Source: an uncultured Prevotellaceae bacterium (lineage in GTDB: Bacteria; Bacteroidota; Bacteroidia; Bacteroidales; Bacteroidaceae). From it: a stretch of 61,692 bases of DNA. Positions 9,402-17,740 of the stretch are shown in pieces; position 1 is the first letter of the stretch; each line of letters starts with the position of its first letter. The notes under the pieces were generated by a model that saw only the letters and a list, made by a program, of their open reading frames with translations, was not told where the DNA came from and ran no database searches. Position numbers and translations under genes: made by a program. The stretch is taken from positions 1 to 61,692 of the forward strand of contig CAMVFC010000002.1 in NCBI GenBank assembly GCA_947166655.1, read 5' to 3'.

Positions 9402-10018
9402 ATCAAAAACAATCCCTTTTCATGCCTGCCGTCCCCGTGTGCAAGGCTGTTTAGTTTAGTTGTTTTTTTCCGACGGCATAAAAAGAAAGCGTGGGAACCA
9501 CTCTGCTGCCCGTCCCACATCCAAAGGCTCTCGCATTGCCCGATATTGTTGAACGAGCAACGCTGATAGCCCACGCCGATATGAATATAGTAATCCCTAA
9601 ACACGACACATGCACACTTGTGACAGTGTGAATATCGGTAAAGGAAGCGTATAAACACATCCCGAGGACATCTACCGTTGCCTTGCTCTGACAATATCGT
9701 TCGAATTTGCGAGATTCTTGGATGTCAAAGACAAGACGCTTGAAGACGCCTTTTTAATATGTCGCGACTCCTGTTTTCTCCCACCCAATGCCCGCCTTGT
9801 TGCAGCGGTATCGCCTCACATGGCTCGGCGTGGACAGTCTTTTGCTGTGAGCGTCGGACACGTCCGACTATACACATTGGCGCAAGACCACAGAAATCGG
9901 GTGTAAAAATACAAAATTCTCTTGACAATACCACCAATTTTTGCAAAAAACATATAAAAAAGGCCAGCATCAAGGATATAATCAAGGTTTCTTTCATGGA
10001 TTTCGTCTTATTTAAATG
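9402..10018 (-). other. Long untranslated or decayed leader before the SPFH operon
   Basis: About 600 bases without a convincing protein gene lie between a strong promoter (10019-10050) and the SPFH gene, with no other promoter or terminator visible between them. Short ORFs run through it in several frames, but their translations look random and Cys/His/Arg-rich after the first 30 residues of the ORF at 9725-9997. Small inverted repeats are present, for example GTGGGA with TCCCAC at about 9491-9516 and CACACT with AGTGTG at about 9610-9630. It may be a regulatory leader or the remains of a gene. Confidence 0.4.
9725..9997 (-). CDS. Possible small membrane peptide or gene remnant in the leader
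   Basis: The first ATG after a strong promoter opens an ORF of 90 residues. The first 28 residues (starting MKETLIISLMLAFFICFLQK) make a convincing hydrophobic helix, but the rest looks like random translation. It could be a real small membrane protein, a leader peptide, or the 5' stump of a lost gene. No homologue was recognised. Confidence 0.25.
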   Translation of the reverse strand: MKETLIISLMLAFFICFLQKLVVLSREFCIFTPDFCGLAPMCIVGRVRRSQQKTVHAEPCEAIPLQQGGHWVGENRSRDILKRRLQASCL

Positions 10019-10050
10019 CAAAGATAGAACGATTTATTAGTTGATGCAAA
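10019..10050 (-). promoter_or_regulatory. Bacteroidetes-type promoter
   Basis: On the minus strand there is a perfect TTTG (10047-10050), 20 bases, then TATCTTTG (10019-10026). This matches the -33/-7 consensus of the primary Bacteroidetes sigma factor. Transcription would start near 10012 and run into the leader of the SPFH operon. Confidence 0.75.
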
Positions 10051-10072
10051 TTTTTGATAGTGAAACCGAGCC

Positions 10073-10411
10073 TTAAAGCTCGATTTCACCGATGAAGGAC
10101 TGGCTGCCACGGACAACCTCGATGGTATAGGTGCCAGCGAGGTCGGCTGGCAGGACTACGGCAGTCTGGTTGGCAGGGACGAAAGTTGAGTAAGCTACTT
10201 CCCCGTCCTCTTCCTTTATATATAAGGTGAAGTCGCCCGCATTCCAAAAGTATAAGGTGTGGCCGTCAAGGGTGACAGAAGGTATCATCACCGGAGTGCG
10301 TGTAAATGGTTGTTGGGGATCAATTTCTGAGGCCTTATAAACCAGTTGGACATGACTTCCGGGCTGATTGCCTTCGTCTGCAAAGACTATTGTTCCACTT
10401 GTTAGCGCCAT
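10073..10411 (-). CDS. DUF3244-like small protein, probably lacking its signal peptide
   Basis: 112 residues. The C-terminal part resembles the DUF3244 type of small Bacteroidetes secreted proteins: a beta-sandwich with VTLDGHTLYFWNAGDFTLYI, then the typical ending of a Pro/Ala-rich turn, LAGTYTIEV and a last strand (FIGEIEL). Relatives normally begin with a signal peptide. Here the ORF starts directly after a C-rich palindrome (10418-10446) with MALTSGTIVFADEG, so the N-terminus may have been lost or displaced by that repeat. Without a signal peptide the product would stay in the cytoplasm, and the gene may be decaying. Confidence 0.55.
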   Translation of the reverse strand: MALTSGTIVFADEGNQPGSHVQLVYKASEIDPQQPFTRTPVMIPSVTLDGHTLYFWNAGDFTLYIKEEDGEVAYSTFVPANQTAVVLPADLAGTYTIEVVRGSQSFIGEIEL

Positions 10412-10417
10412 AATGAA

Positions 10418-10446
10418 TACCCCTCCCCTGGGAGAGGGGAGGGGTA
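10418..10446. repeat. C-rich palindromic element
   Basis: A perfect inverted repeat with 11-base arms (TACCCCTCCCC and GGGGAGGGGTA) and a loop of seven bases, abutting the start of the DUF3244-like ORF. Related C-rich palindromes occur at 28382-28402 inside the OstA-like gene and at about 61128-61160 at the end of the alpha-2-macroglobulin gene, so it looks like a dispersed REP-like element. Confidence 0.65.
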
Positions 10447-10523
10447 GGCTTCTCTTTTATTTTTCACTTTTCACCCCTTGATCGTGGGACGGAAAAGAGG
10501 TTTGCGGAAGGACTCCGCGCAGG

Positions 10524-11399
10524 TCATTTGTTGTTGTCGTCGGGAGCCTGGTCAATGAGGTCCATGAACTCATCCAACTTCGGGGTGATAATGATCTGCG
10601 TGCGGCGGTTACGCTGGCGGCCCACTTCGGTGTCGTTGGTCATGATGGGGTTGTATTCGCCACGGCTTCCAGCGGTGAGACGCTTGGGGTCCACTCCATA
10701 GCGGTTCTGCAGCACCTGTACGACGCTGGAGGCACGCAGTGCTGCGAGGTCCCAGTTGTTGCGGATGTTGGTCTTCGAGATGGGCACGTTGTCCGTGTTG
10801 CCCTCGATGAGCACGTCGTAGTCCTTGTAGTCTTTGATGATCTTGGCAATCTTGGAGAGGGTTTCCGAGGCACGATCGTTGATCTCGTAGCTGCCGCTCT
10901 TGTAGAGCATATTGTCGGCCAGGGAGACATAGACCACGCCCTTGAGCACCTGCACGTTGACCTCTTCCATTTCCTTCTTCGTGAGCGAACGTGTGAGGTT
11001 GTTCGTGAGCACCATGTTCAGGCTGTCGCTCTTGTCCTTGGCCTCGATGAGTTGTTTGATGAACTTGTTGCTGGCGTTGATTTCATCGACCAGTTTGGCG
11101 ATGCTGACGCCGCCGGTGGCATTGGCAGCAATGCTGTTGTCGAGGGTCTTCTTCAGTTCGTTGTAACGCTCGGTCCAGTCGTCGGTAGCTTTCTGGGCAT
11201 CGCTGAGGCGTGTCTCCAGGCCGCGTGCGGCGGTGGTAGCTTCGGCCAGATGTACCTTGGCCTTCTGGCTCTCGTCCTGAAGCTGGTTGTACTCGGTCTT
11301 CAGCTTGTTGTAGTTGCCTTGCAGCTCGACGTATTTCTTTTTGCTGACGCATGAGGTCAGTAGTAATCCTGCGGAGAGGAAAAGCAGTAGTTTCTTCAT
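10524..11399 (-). CDS. OmpA-family outer-membrane lipoprotein
   Basis: 291 residues with a lipoprotein signal (LLLTSC, Cys17). Residues about 20-105 form a long coiled coil. The C-terminal part (about 150-280) is an OmpA-like peptidoglycan-binding domain with the signature NTDNVPIS, NWDLAALRASSVVQVL and the ending GRQRNRRTQIIITP. It would anchor the outer membrane to peptidoglycan. A good promoter lies at 11443-11474. It is transcribed divergently from the arabinanase gene. Confidence 0.88.
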   Translation of the reverse strand: MKKLLLFLSAGLLLTSCVSKKKYVELQGNYNKLKTEYNQLQDESQKAKVHLAEATTAARGLETRLSDAQKATDDWTERYNELKKTLDNSIAANATGGVSIAKLVDEINASNKFIKQLIEAKDKSDSLNMVLTNNLTRSLTKKEMEEVNVQVLKGVVYVSLADNMLYKSGSYEINDRASETLSKIAKIIKDYKDYDVLIEGNTDNVPISKTNIRNNWDLAALRASSVVQVLQNRYGVDPKRLTAGSRGEYNPIMTNDTEVGRQRNRRTQIIITPKLDEFMDLIDQAPDDNNK

Positions 11400-11442
11400 A
11401 GTGTTCTGTCGTTAAAGTCCAAAAAGTGATGTATTCTGCGTG

Positions 11443-11474
11443 CAAAGGAACGAGTTTTCTTTGAAACAGCCAAA
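11443..11474 (-). promoter_or_regulatory. Promoter of the OmpA-family lipoprotein gene
   Basis: Minus-strand TTTG (11471-11474), 20 bases, then TTCCTTTG (11443-11450), one base off the TAnnTTTG consensus. It lies 44 bases upstream of the ATG. Confidence 0.6.
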
Positions 11475-11545
11475 AACTTACACTTTATTTATTACAAAAA
11501 ACGTTAAAGAGAGCGTTTTTCTCTTTATGTTCCGCTAAAAAGCTT

Positions 11546-11553
11546 TATCTTTG
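11546..11553 (+). promoter_or_regulatory. Probable -7 element of the arabinanase gene
   Basis: TATCTTTG, a full match to the Bacteroidetes -7 element, 20 bases before the ATG at 11574. No good TTTG is found at the proper distance upstream, which may mean weak or activator-dependent expression. Confidence 0.45.
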
Positions 11554-11573
11554 AACTCAAATTTGCTGAAAAC

Positions 11574-14453
11574 ATGACACATCATTTCTTCTCTTCCCTT
11601 CTTTTGGCCCTCAGCTTGGGTGCTGTAGCGGCCCGTGCGCAGGAGTACACCCAGCTTACACTCACTGAGATAAACAACCTCAACAAGAGCGTCGCCCGCT
11701 CGGAGGTCAGTGTCCATGACCCCTCTGTGGTGCATCAGGTGGGGTCTACTTATTATATTGTGGGAACGCATCGTGGCTGGGCCCGCTCCACAGACAACCT
11801 TGTCAGCTTTCAGGGGCTGAGTAACGACAATCTCTTCGGCACGGTGGACGGGACGGGTAGTGTCGTTGTCACCAGCTTTGACAACGCCTTCTCTGTGAGC
11901 CAGACTAAGAAAGTGCGGGCGTTGGTGAACGGCACAGTACAGGAAGTCAACTTCGGTCCCTTCGATGCCAAGGCGTGGGCGAATGCCGACGACAGCGGTT
12001 GGAATATCGCTGGCAACCTCTGGGCACCGGACCTCATCTATAACCCCACCATGAAGAAGTGGTGCATGTATATGAGTGTCAACGGCAACGCCTGGCACTC
12101 CGTCATTGTCCTTCTCACGGCGAACGCCATCACCGGCCCTTATGTCTACCAAGGGCCCGTTACCTATTCGGGTTTCCTCAACGGAACCAATGCCGCCATC
12201 AACTGGAAGAAGACCGATTTGGAACTGGTGCTGGGCACGCAGAACTCGCTGCCGGCACGCTACAACCGCGGTGGCGACTGGGGTACGTACTGGCCCAACA
12301 GCATCGACCCCTGCGTCTTCTACGACGATGACGACCAGCTGTGGATGAGCTACGGCTCCTGGAGCGGAGGCATCTTCCTGCTGAAACTGGATTCCACCAC
12401 GGGCCTGCGCGACTACACGGTCACCTATCCCGTGGCCAACGACAACGGAGGACGTGCCGTCACCGACCCCTATTTCGGCCGACGCATCGCCGGAGGCTAC
12501 TACAGCAGCGGCGAAGCCTCTTATATTCAGAAGATAGGCAAATACTACTACCTTTTCGTCACCTACGGCGGCCTGGAGTCTACCGGCGGTTATCAGATGG
12601 CCGTCTTCCGTTCTGAGAAGCCTGAAGGTCCCTACCTCGACGCGCAAGGTCTCGATGCCTTCTATAACGGTCGGTATTGGCTCAACTTCGGTCCGAACCA
12701 GCAGACCATCGGTGGCACACGACTCTTTGGCGCCTATGCCGACTGGGGCTTCATGACGGTGGGCGAGTTGGCACAGGGTCACAACAGCGCCATCGTCGAC
12801 ACAAAGGGGCGTGCCTTCGTCGTCTACCACACCCGCTTCAACGATGGCTCGGAGGGCCATCTGGTGCGTGTGCATCAGCTCTTCCAGAACGAGGACGGAT
12901 GGCTCTGCTGTGCTCCCTTCCGCTTCGATGGCGAAGAGGACACCGACGCGACGCTGGCTGCCGGCTGCCGCTATACCAAGGAAGAGATAGCCGGCGACTA
13001 CGACGTGCTCATCCATCGTTATAGACTCAATCACGAGAACCGTGAGGTCGTCAAGCCCATTCACCTGAACCTCAGTGACAACGGACGCGTCACGGGCGAC
13101 ATGACAGGTACGTGGGCGATGACCGAGGGCACTTCCTACATCCGCCTTACCCTCGGCAGTGTCGTCTACAAGGGTGTCGTCGTGCAACAGCAGGTGGACG
13201 GCACAGCCTTCAAGGCCATTACGTTCACCGGCTTGGCCGAAACGGGTGTCAGCGTCTGGGGATGGAAGATGGATCATCGGTCCGCCGTGGCCTATACCGC
13301 AAAGAACTATACGCTGCCCATCAAGAACAACGTTACCGTCAGCAAGAATATCGACCTCTCAGGCGAAGGCTTCTACGGCGCTACCATCGAGTGGGAATCG
13401 TCGGAGCCTGACATCATTTCCAATACGGGTAAGTACAATCCTGCGCCCGAGGCTACCAAGGTGCAGCTCATCTGCCGCATTCACGCTGGCAACTATGCTT
13501 ACGAGCAGACCCTCAACGTGACGGCGCAGAAGGAGATACAGCCCGCCGGCGATGCCCGCACCGGCCTGTTTGCATACTATGACTTCGACGAGACACCGAC
13601 CCTCAACCGATGGATTGAGGAGCAGCGTGCCGCCTATGGCCGGCTGACGTCCGGCACGGCACCCGTCTTAGTGGAGGACGGTGCGCGCTTCGGCAAGGTG
13701 GTACACGTCTATGGCGGTACTGCCAAGACGATGAGTTTCGCGCGCTTCAACAATCCTTTGGCAGGACTTTTCGACCTCGAGGGCTTTACCGTCTCGGCTT
13801 GGGTGAAGCGCACGGACGACGACCTCACCGGCGGCCTCTGGAGTTTCACAGACCGTCAGGGTCAGTTGGCCTCTGTCGCCCAGCGTCTCTTCCTCACCGG
13901 AAATGCCTATGTGGGCTTCAACGATGGCGAACAGTGGTTCGACATCAACCATCCCGATGCCATACAGCCCGGCTATCTGCCTGTGGGTGAGTGGGCGTTG
14001 GTCACCGTCACCTGTGCAGCCGATGGCGTGTCTGTCTATGTCGATGGCATCAAGAAGGCACATCGTGCCTTTGCCTCCAGTGCCGGCGAGGGCAAGACTG
14101 TCGTCGCCTCGGCCAAGCTCTTTGACTACCAGACGCTGCTGGATTTCATCACTACGGCTCCCTACATGCAGCTCGGCGCAGGGTCCTTCGCCGGTTCTGC
14201 CGATGCCTGCTTCGACGACCTGATGGTCTTCGACCGTGCCCTCACAGCGACTGATGTGCGTGCCCTCAACACCCTGCTCAACCGTGTGAATGACTTCAAG
14301 CCCAGCGGCTCTGTGGATGTTGCCGACCTCCTTGAAGAGCGAGCCGTGTCGGCACCCGCCTCTGTCTTTGACCTTAGCGGACGCCGCCTCACTTCCGCCC
14401 CTGTCCACCGCGGTCTCTACATCGTCGGAGGGCGCAAAGTGCTGGTGCGCTGA
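11574..14453 (+). CDS. Secreted GH43 arabinanase with accessory domains
   Basis: A 959-residue protein with a signal peptide (cleavage near AARAQ). Residues about 40-440 are a five-bladed GH43 domain of the endo-1,5-alpha-L-arabinanase type: HDPSVV with the probable base Asp49, IDPCVFYDDDDQLWMSYGSW, GEASYIQKIGKYYYLFVTYG carrying the probable acid Glu, and the late HNSAIVDTKGRAFVVYH with a conserved His. A beta-barrel domain typical of C-terminal arabinanase modules follows (about 450-575), then an Ig-like (aBig) domain (about 578-655; IEWESSEPDIISNTG), and a LamG/concanavalin-like domain (about 665-910). The last 50 residues end in ASVFDLSGRRLTS and GLYIVGGRKVLVR, a type IX sorting-like tail. 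It should attack pectic arabinan outside the cell. The exact linkage is inferred. Confidence 0.85.
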   Translation: MTHHFFSSLLLALSLGAVAARAQEYTQLTLTEINNLNKSVARSEVSVHDPSVVHQVGSTYYIVGTHRGWARSTDNLVSFQGLSNDNLFGTVDGTGSVVVTSFDNAFSVSQTKKVRALVNGTVQEVNFGPFDAKAWANADDSGWNIAGNLWAPDLIYNPTMKKWCMYMSVNGNAWHSVIVLLTANAITGPYVYQGPVTYSGFLNGTNAAINWKKTDLELVLGTQNSLPARYNRGGDWGTYWPNSIDPCVFYDDDDQLWMSYGSWSGGIFLLKLDSTTGLRDYTVTYPVANDNGGRAVTDPYFGRRIAGGYYSSGEASYIQKIGKYYYLFVTYGGLESTGGYQMAVFRSEKPEGPYLDAQGLDAFYNGRYWLNFGPNQQTIGGTRLFGAYADWGFMTVGELAQGHNSAIVDTKGRAFVVYHTRFNDGSEGHLVRVHQLFQNEDGWLCCAPFRFDGEEDTDATLAAGCRYTKEEIAGDYDVLIHRYRLNHENREVVKPIHLNLSDNGRVTGDMTGTWAMTEGTSYIRLTLGSVVYKGVVVQQQVDGTAFKAITFTGLAETGVSVWGWKMDHRSAVAYTAKNYTLPIKNNVTVSKNIDLSGEGFYGATIEWESSEPDIISNTGKYNPAPEATKVQLICRIHAGNYAYEQTLNVTAQKEIQPAGDARTGLFAYYDFDETPTLNRWIEEQRAAYGRLTSGTAPVLVEDGARFGKVVHVYGGTAKTMSFARFNNPLAGLFDLEGFTVSAWVKRTDDDLTGGLWSFTDRQGQLASVAQRLFLTGNAYVGFNDGEQWFDINHPDAIQPGYLPVGEWALVTVTCAADGVSVYVDGIKKAHRAFASSAGEGKTVVASAKLFDYQTLLDFITTAPYMQLGAGSFAGSADACFDDLMVFDRALTATDVRALNTLLNRVNDFKPSGSVDVADLLEERAVSAPASVFDLSGRRLTSAPVHRGLYIVGGRKVLVR

Positions 14454-14466
14454 TCGAATTTCATAT

Positions 14467-14509
14467 AGCAGAGGGGCTGTGTCAAACGTCTTGACACAGC
14501 CCCTCTGCT
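14467..14509. terminator. Bidirectional terminator between arabinanase gene and tyrA
   Basis: A perfect inverted repeat: 18 paired bases (GCAGAGGGGCTGTGTCAA with its complement) around the five-base loop ACGTC, with one more A-T pair outside. It lies between the converging arabinanase and tyrA genes and can serve both. Confidence 0.85.
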
Positions 14510-14597
14510 CTTTGCATACAATGTATTCCGTGGGTGACGAATCCGATCTCTCCGTGCGTAGATGCTCCTGTTCGTCGGATTCGCCGTTAGGAGGTGC

Positions 14598-15371
14598 TTA
14601 CTGAATGTTGCGGCGAATCTTGGTGAGGTAGGCCGTCATGGCCTGCTCGTTGCGCTCGTCGATGATTTGAATGAGCTCTTTCAGCTCGGCACGTATCATC
14701 TCCACCTTCGGCTTGGTGTGCGGGTTGAAGAGTATTTCTCGCAGCAGCGTGTCGTCCTCCGAGAGCACACCGCGTGCTATCTTCATGTGGCGCTTGAAGG
14801 TCGTTCCCGGGGTGTCCTGGTGCTTCATGACGGCAGAGAAGACGAAGGTGCTGACGAAGGGTATGCTGAGCGAGTAGGACATCGTCTCGTCGTGCTCGGC
14901 GAAGGTCAGCTCCTTCACGTTGAGACCCAGGCGTGCATAGAGGTCCCGGAAGAAGATGCGCCCCATGTAGTCGCCTTCGGAGACGATGATGGCATTCTCG
15001 TTGCTGAGTTGTCCGAGGTTGGCGAAGGTGGGTCCGAACATCGGATGCGACGAAACATACCGGTGTCCCGTGCGTTCATAGTACTCCTTGAAGCCGGTCT
15101 TGACGCTGCTGATGTCGGAAAGGATGCAGTCCTTGCCCACGTGTGGCATCAGCTCGTCGAAGACCTGCAGCGTGTATTTCAGCGACACGGCGTTGATGAC
15201 GAACTCGGGGTTGAAGGCATCCACCTCGTCGAGCGAGGTGAAGCGTTGTGTGTTGTAAAGGAAGCGCAGGCGTTGCGGGTCGTTGTCGTAGACCGCCACT
15301 TCGTGGTCGAAGGATAGCAGGTCGGTGAAGAAGGAACCCATTTTGCCGGCGCCGAGGATGAGGATACGCAT
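14598..15371 (-). CDS. tyrA: Prephenate dehydrogenase (tyrosine branch)
   Basis: 257 residues. An N-terminal NAD(P)-binding Rossmann fold starts with ILILGAGKMGSFF and has an acidic residue after the second strand (VAVYDND). The helical prephenate dehydrogenase domain follows, with SDISSVKTGF, SSHPMFGPTF and the helix HDETMSYSLSIPFVSTFV that contains the conserved His. It oxidises and decarboxylates prephenate to 4-hydroxyphenylpyruvate. It is the last gene of the attenuated Phe/Tyr operon, 35 bases after the DAHP synthase-chorismate mutase gene, and no C-terminal ACT domain is present, so control probably acts at transcription and at the first enzymes. Confidence 0.92.
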   Translation of the reverse strand: MRILILGAGKMGSFFTDLLSFDHEVAVYDNDPQRLRFLYNTQRFTSLDEVDAFNPEFVINAVSLKYTLQVFDELMPHVGKDCILSDISSVKTGFKEYYERTGHRYVSSHPMFGPTFANLGQLSNENAIIVSEGDYMGRIFFRDLYARLGLNVKELTFAEHDETMSYSLSIPFVSTFVFSAVMKHQDTPGTTFKRHMKIARGVLSEDDTLLREILFNPHTKPKVEMIRAELKELIQIIDERNEQAMTAYLTKIRRNIQ

Positions 15372-15406
15372 AGGAAAAGGTTTGGCAGAGCTTGTTCTTT
15401 CTTTTT

Positions 15407-16474
15407 TTACTTATTCATGATCTCCAGTTGCTGGCGGACGCTCTCCTCGTGAATGTGCTCGTAGACGTCGCGGACGAAGTCGGGACTCATTCCGCAGAGC
15501 GAACCTTGTGCGGCACGTTTGTCGAGGATCTCGCTGTAGCGTGTTGTCTGTACGACGGTCATGTTGTGCAGCTTCTTGTATTCCGCTATCTCGCGGCTGA
15601 CGCGCATCCGCTTGGTCAGCAGGTCCATGAGCTGGTTGTCCAGCTCGTCAATCTGCTTGCGCAGCTGGCTGATGCTCTCGGTGGTCTCCACGCTGTCGCG
15701 GATGACAAGGCGGTCGAGGATGAAGTCGAGCACTTCGGGCAGCACCTGTTGATTGGCATCGCTCCAGGCACAGTCGGGGTTGCAGTGGCTTTCGATGATG
15801 AGTCCGTCGAAGCCGAGGTCCATGGCTTGTTGCGAGAGCGGTGCGATGAGGTCGCGCCGTCCGCCCATGTGACTGGGGTCGGTGATGATGGGCAGGGTGG
15901 GGAAGCGACGCTTCAACTCGATGGGCAGGTGCCACATCGGCGGGTTGCGGTAGAGTTTGCTGTCCACGCTGGAGAAGCCGCGGTGTATGGCTCCGAGCCG
16001 TCGGATGCCAGCGTTGTTGATGCGCAAGAGGGCGCCCGTCCAGAGTTCGATGTCGGGGTTCACGGGGTTCTTCACCAGCACGGGCACGTCCACGCCTTTC
16101 AGTGCGTCAGCGATGGCCTGTACGGAGAACGGGTTGGCCGTGGTGCGTGCGCCCACCCAGAGAATGTCGATGCCGGCTGCGAGGGCAGCCTCCACATGTT
16201 CCGGCGTCGCCACTTCGGTGGCGGTGAGCATTCCCGTCTCGGCTTTCACGCGTTGCATCCACGGCAGTGCCTCCATGCCTTTACCCTCGAAGCCGCCTGG
16301 CTTCGTGCGTGGCTTCCATACGCCTGCGCGGAAGATCTTGATGCCGTTCTTGGCCAGCTGGCGAGCCGTTTCCATCACCTGCTCCTCGGTCTCTGCCGAG
16401 CAGGGGCCGGCAATCAGGAGCGGTCGTTTCTGTTCGATGCCCGGAAGGGCAAGTCCTTTTATCTCTAATTCCAT
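15407..16474 (-). CDS. Bifunctional DAHP synthase / chorismate mutase
   Basis: 355 residues in two domains. Residues about 1-255 are a class I (KDSA-like) DAHP synthase: LIAGPCSAE, FRAGVWKPRTKPGGFEG, PVLVKNP, HRGFSS, ITDPSHMGGRRD and IIESHCNPD. Residues about 262-350 are an AroQ-type chorismate mutase: a long helix with LRKQIDELDNQLMDLLTKRM and REIAEYKK. The enzyme makes DAHP from phosphoenolpyruvate and erythrose 4-phosphate and also converts chorismate to prephenate, linking the entry of the shikimate pathway with its Phe/Tyr branch. Fusions of this kind are common in Bacteroidetes. It is the third gene of the attenuated operon. Confidence 0.92.
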   Translation of the reverse strand: MELEIKGLALPGIEQKRPLLIAGPCSAETEEQVMETARQLAKNGIKIFRAGVWKPRTKPGGFEGKGMEALPWMQRVKAETGMLTATEVATPEHVEAALAAGIDILWVGARTTANPFSVQAIADALKGVDVPVLVKNPVNPDIELWTGALLRINNAGIRRLGAIHRGFSSVDSKLYRNPPMWHLPIELKRRFPTLPIITDPSHMGGRRDLIAPLSQQAMDLGFDGLIIESHCNPDCAWSDANQQVLPEVLDFILDRLVIRDSVETTESISQLRKQIDELDNQLMDLLTKRMRVSREIAEYKKLHNMTVVQTTRYSEILDKRAAQGSLCGMSPDFVRDVYEHIHEESVRQQLEIMNK

Positions 16475-16540
16475 TGTTTAATGAAAAGTGAAAGAGTGAA
16501 AAGTGAAAAATAAGAGTTTTCTATGTGAGTGAAAAGTGAA

Positions 16541-17740
16541 TCATCCTTCACTTTCCATGGCCTTGATTCTCCTCAGCGCTTCCTTCATCTGCTCCTCTTT
16601 GGCGCAGAGCGAGATGCGGAGGTAGCGTCGGCCGTTGGAGCCGAAGATGAATCCTGGAGCGATGAACACGCGGGCCTTGTGGAGCACGCGCTCGGTGAGG
16701 TCCTCCACGTCGGCGCAGCTGTCGGGGATTCGTCCCCAGAGGAACATGCCCACCTGTTTGGGGTCGAAGGTGCATCCCAGGGCGGTCATGATTTCTTCTG
16801 CCCACTTGCGTCGGCGAGCATAGACCTCGATGTTGTGCTCCTCGTGCCACTCGGCGGTGTTCGTGCTCAGCGCCTCGGCGGCGGCCAGCTGCAAGCCGCG
16901 GAAGGTTCCACTCTCGATGTTGGACTGCACCTTCAGTATCCACGAGATGAATTCAGGCTTGCCGATGCACATGCCCACGCGCCAGCCTGGCATGTTGTGG
17001 CTCTTGGACATGGAGTTGAGTTCGATGCAGTAATCCCTGGCCAGTGCCGGTGCTACCGTCTGCGTGTTGAAGACAGATCTGGGCGAGGGGTTGAGGATGC
17101 GCGAGTAAGGGTTGTCGTTGACCACGACGAAATGATTCTTCACGGCCAGTTCCACCAGGCGGTCGAAGACGTCGTGCGATGCGGGCGCACCCGTCGGCAT
17201 GTGAGGATAGTTGGTCCACATGAGCTTGACGTGCGAGAGGTCGCGGCTGAAGAGGTCGTCGAAGTCGGGCTGCCATCCGTTCTCCTCCTTCAGGTCGTAG
17301 TATTCCACGCGTGCTCCCAGCAGTTGTGAGAGGGCCGTGTAGGTGGGGTATCCCGGGTTGGGCACCAGCACCGTTTCGCCTGGGTTGACGAAGGCCAGCG
17401 TGATGTGTAGCATGCCCTCCTTGGAGCCTATCTGGGGCAGCACCTCGGTGTCGGGGTTCACTTCCACGCCGTAGGTCCGCTGGTAGTAGCTTGCCATGGC
17501 CTTTCGCAGCTCTGGCGTTCCCATGGTGGGCTGATAGCCGTGGCTGTCTGCGCGCCGTGCCACCTCGCACAGCTTGTCGATGGTCTGCTCGCTGGGCGGC
17601 AGGTCGGGGCTGCCGATGGCCAAAGAGACGATGTCGCGCCCCTCGGCATTCATCCGTGCCACCTCCTTCAGTTTGCGCGAGAAGTAGTATTCCTGAACGT
17701 TGGCCAGCCTCTCTGCTGGCTTAAATACATTCTTTTCCAT
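16541..17740 (-). CDS. PLP-dependent class I/II aminotransferase of the Phe/Tyr operon
   Basis: 399 residues, aminotransferase fold type I. Visible signatures are LAIGSPDLPPSE, VLVPNPGYPTY, the NYPHMPTGAP loop, VVNDNPYSRIL, and the PLP lysine in NSMSKSHNMPGWRVG (about residue 240). Its place between pheA and the DAHP synthase-chorismate mutase suggests that it makes phenylalanine and tyrosine from the keto acids, or aminates prephenate. I chose the ATG at 17740, which overlaps pheA by 20 bases; a GTG at 17752 is also in frame. The overlap suggests coupled translation. Confidence 0.85.
   Translation of the reverse strand: MEKNVFKPAERLANVQEYYFSRKLKEVARMNAEGRDIVSLAIGSPDLPPSEQTIDKLCEVARRADSHGYQPTMGTPELRKAMASYYQRTYGVEVNPDTEVLPQIGSKEGMLHITLAFVNPGETVLVPNPGYPTYTALSQLLGARVEYYDLKEENGWQPDFDDLFSRDLSHVKLMWTNYPHMPTGAPASHDVFDRLVELAVKNHFVVVNDNPYSRILNPSPRSVFNTQTVAPALARDYCIELNSMSKSHNMPGWRVGMCIGKPEFISWILKVQSNIESGTFRGLQLAAAEALSTNTAEWHEEHNIEVYARRRKWAEEIMTALGCTFDPKQVGMFLWGRIPDSCADVEDLTERVLHKARVFIAPGFIFGSNGRRYLRISLCAKEEQMKEALRRIKAMESEG

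Noticed and set aside
9371..9694. Minus-strand frame of 107 residues in the SPFH leader
   Set aside because: It runs into the start of the SPFH gene in another frame and shows no domain, signal or start context; Cys, His and Arg are spread as in random translation.
11535..13277. A 580-residue minus-strand reading frame opposite the arabinanase gene
   Set aside because: It is a shadow of the GC-rich plus-strand gene; its translation is rich in Val, Ala and Gly without domain features, and the plus strand has clear GH43 motifs.
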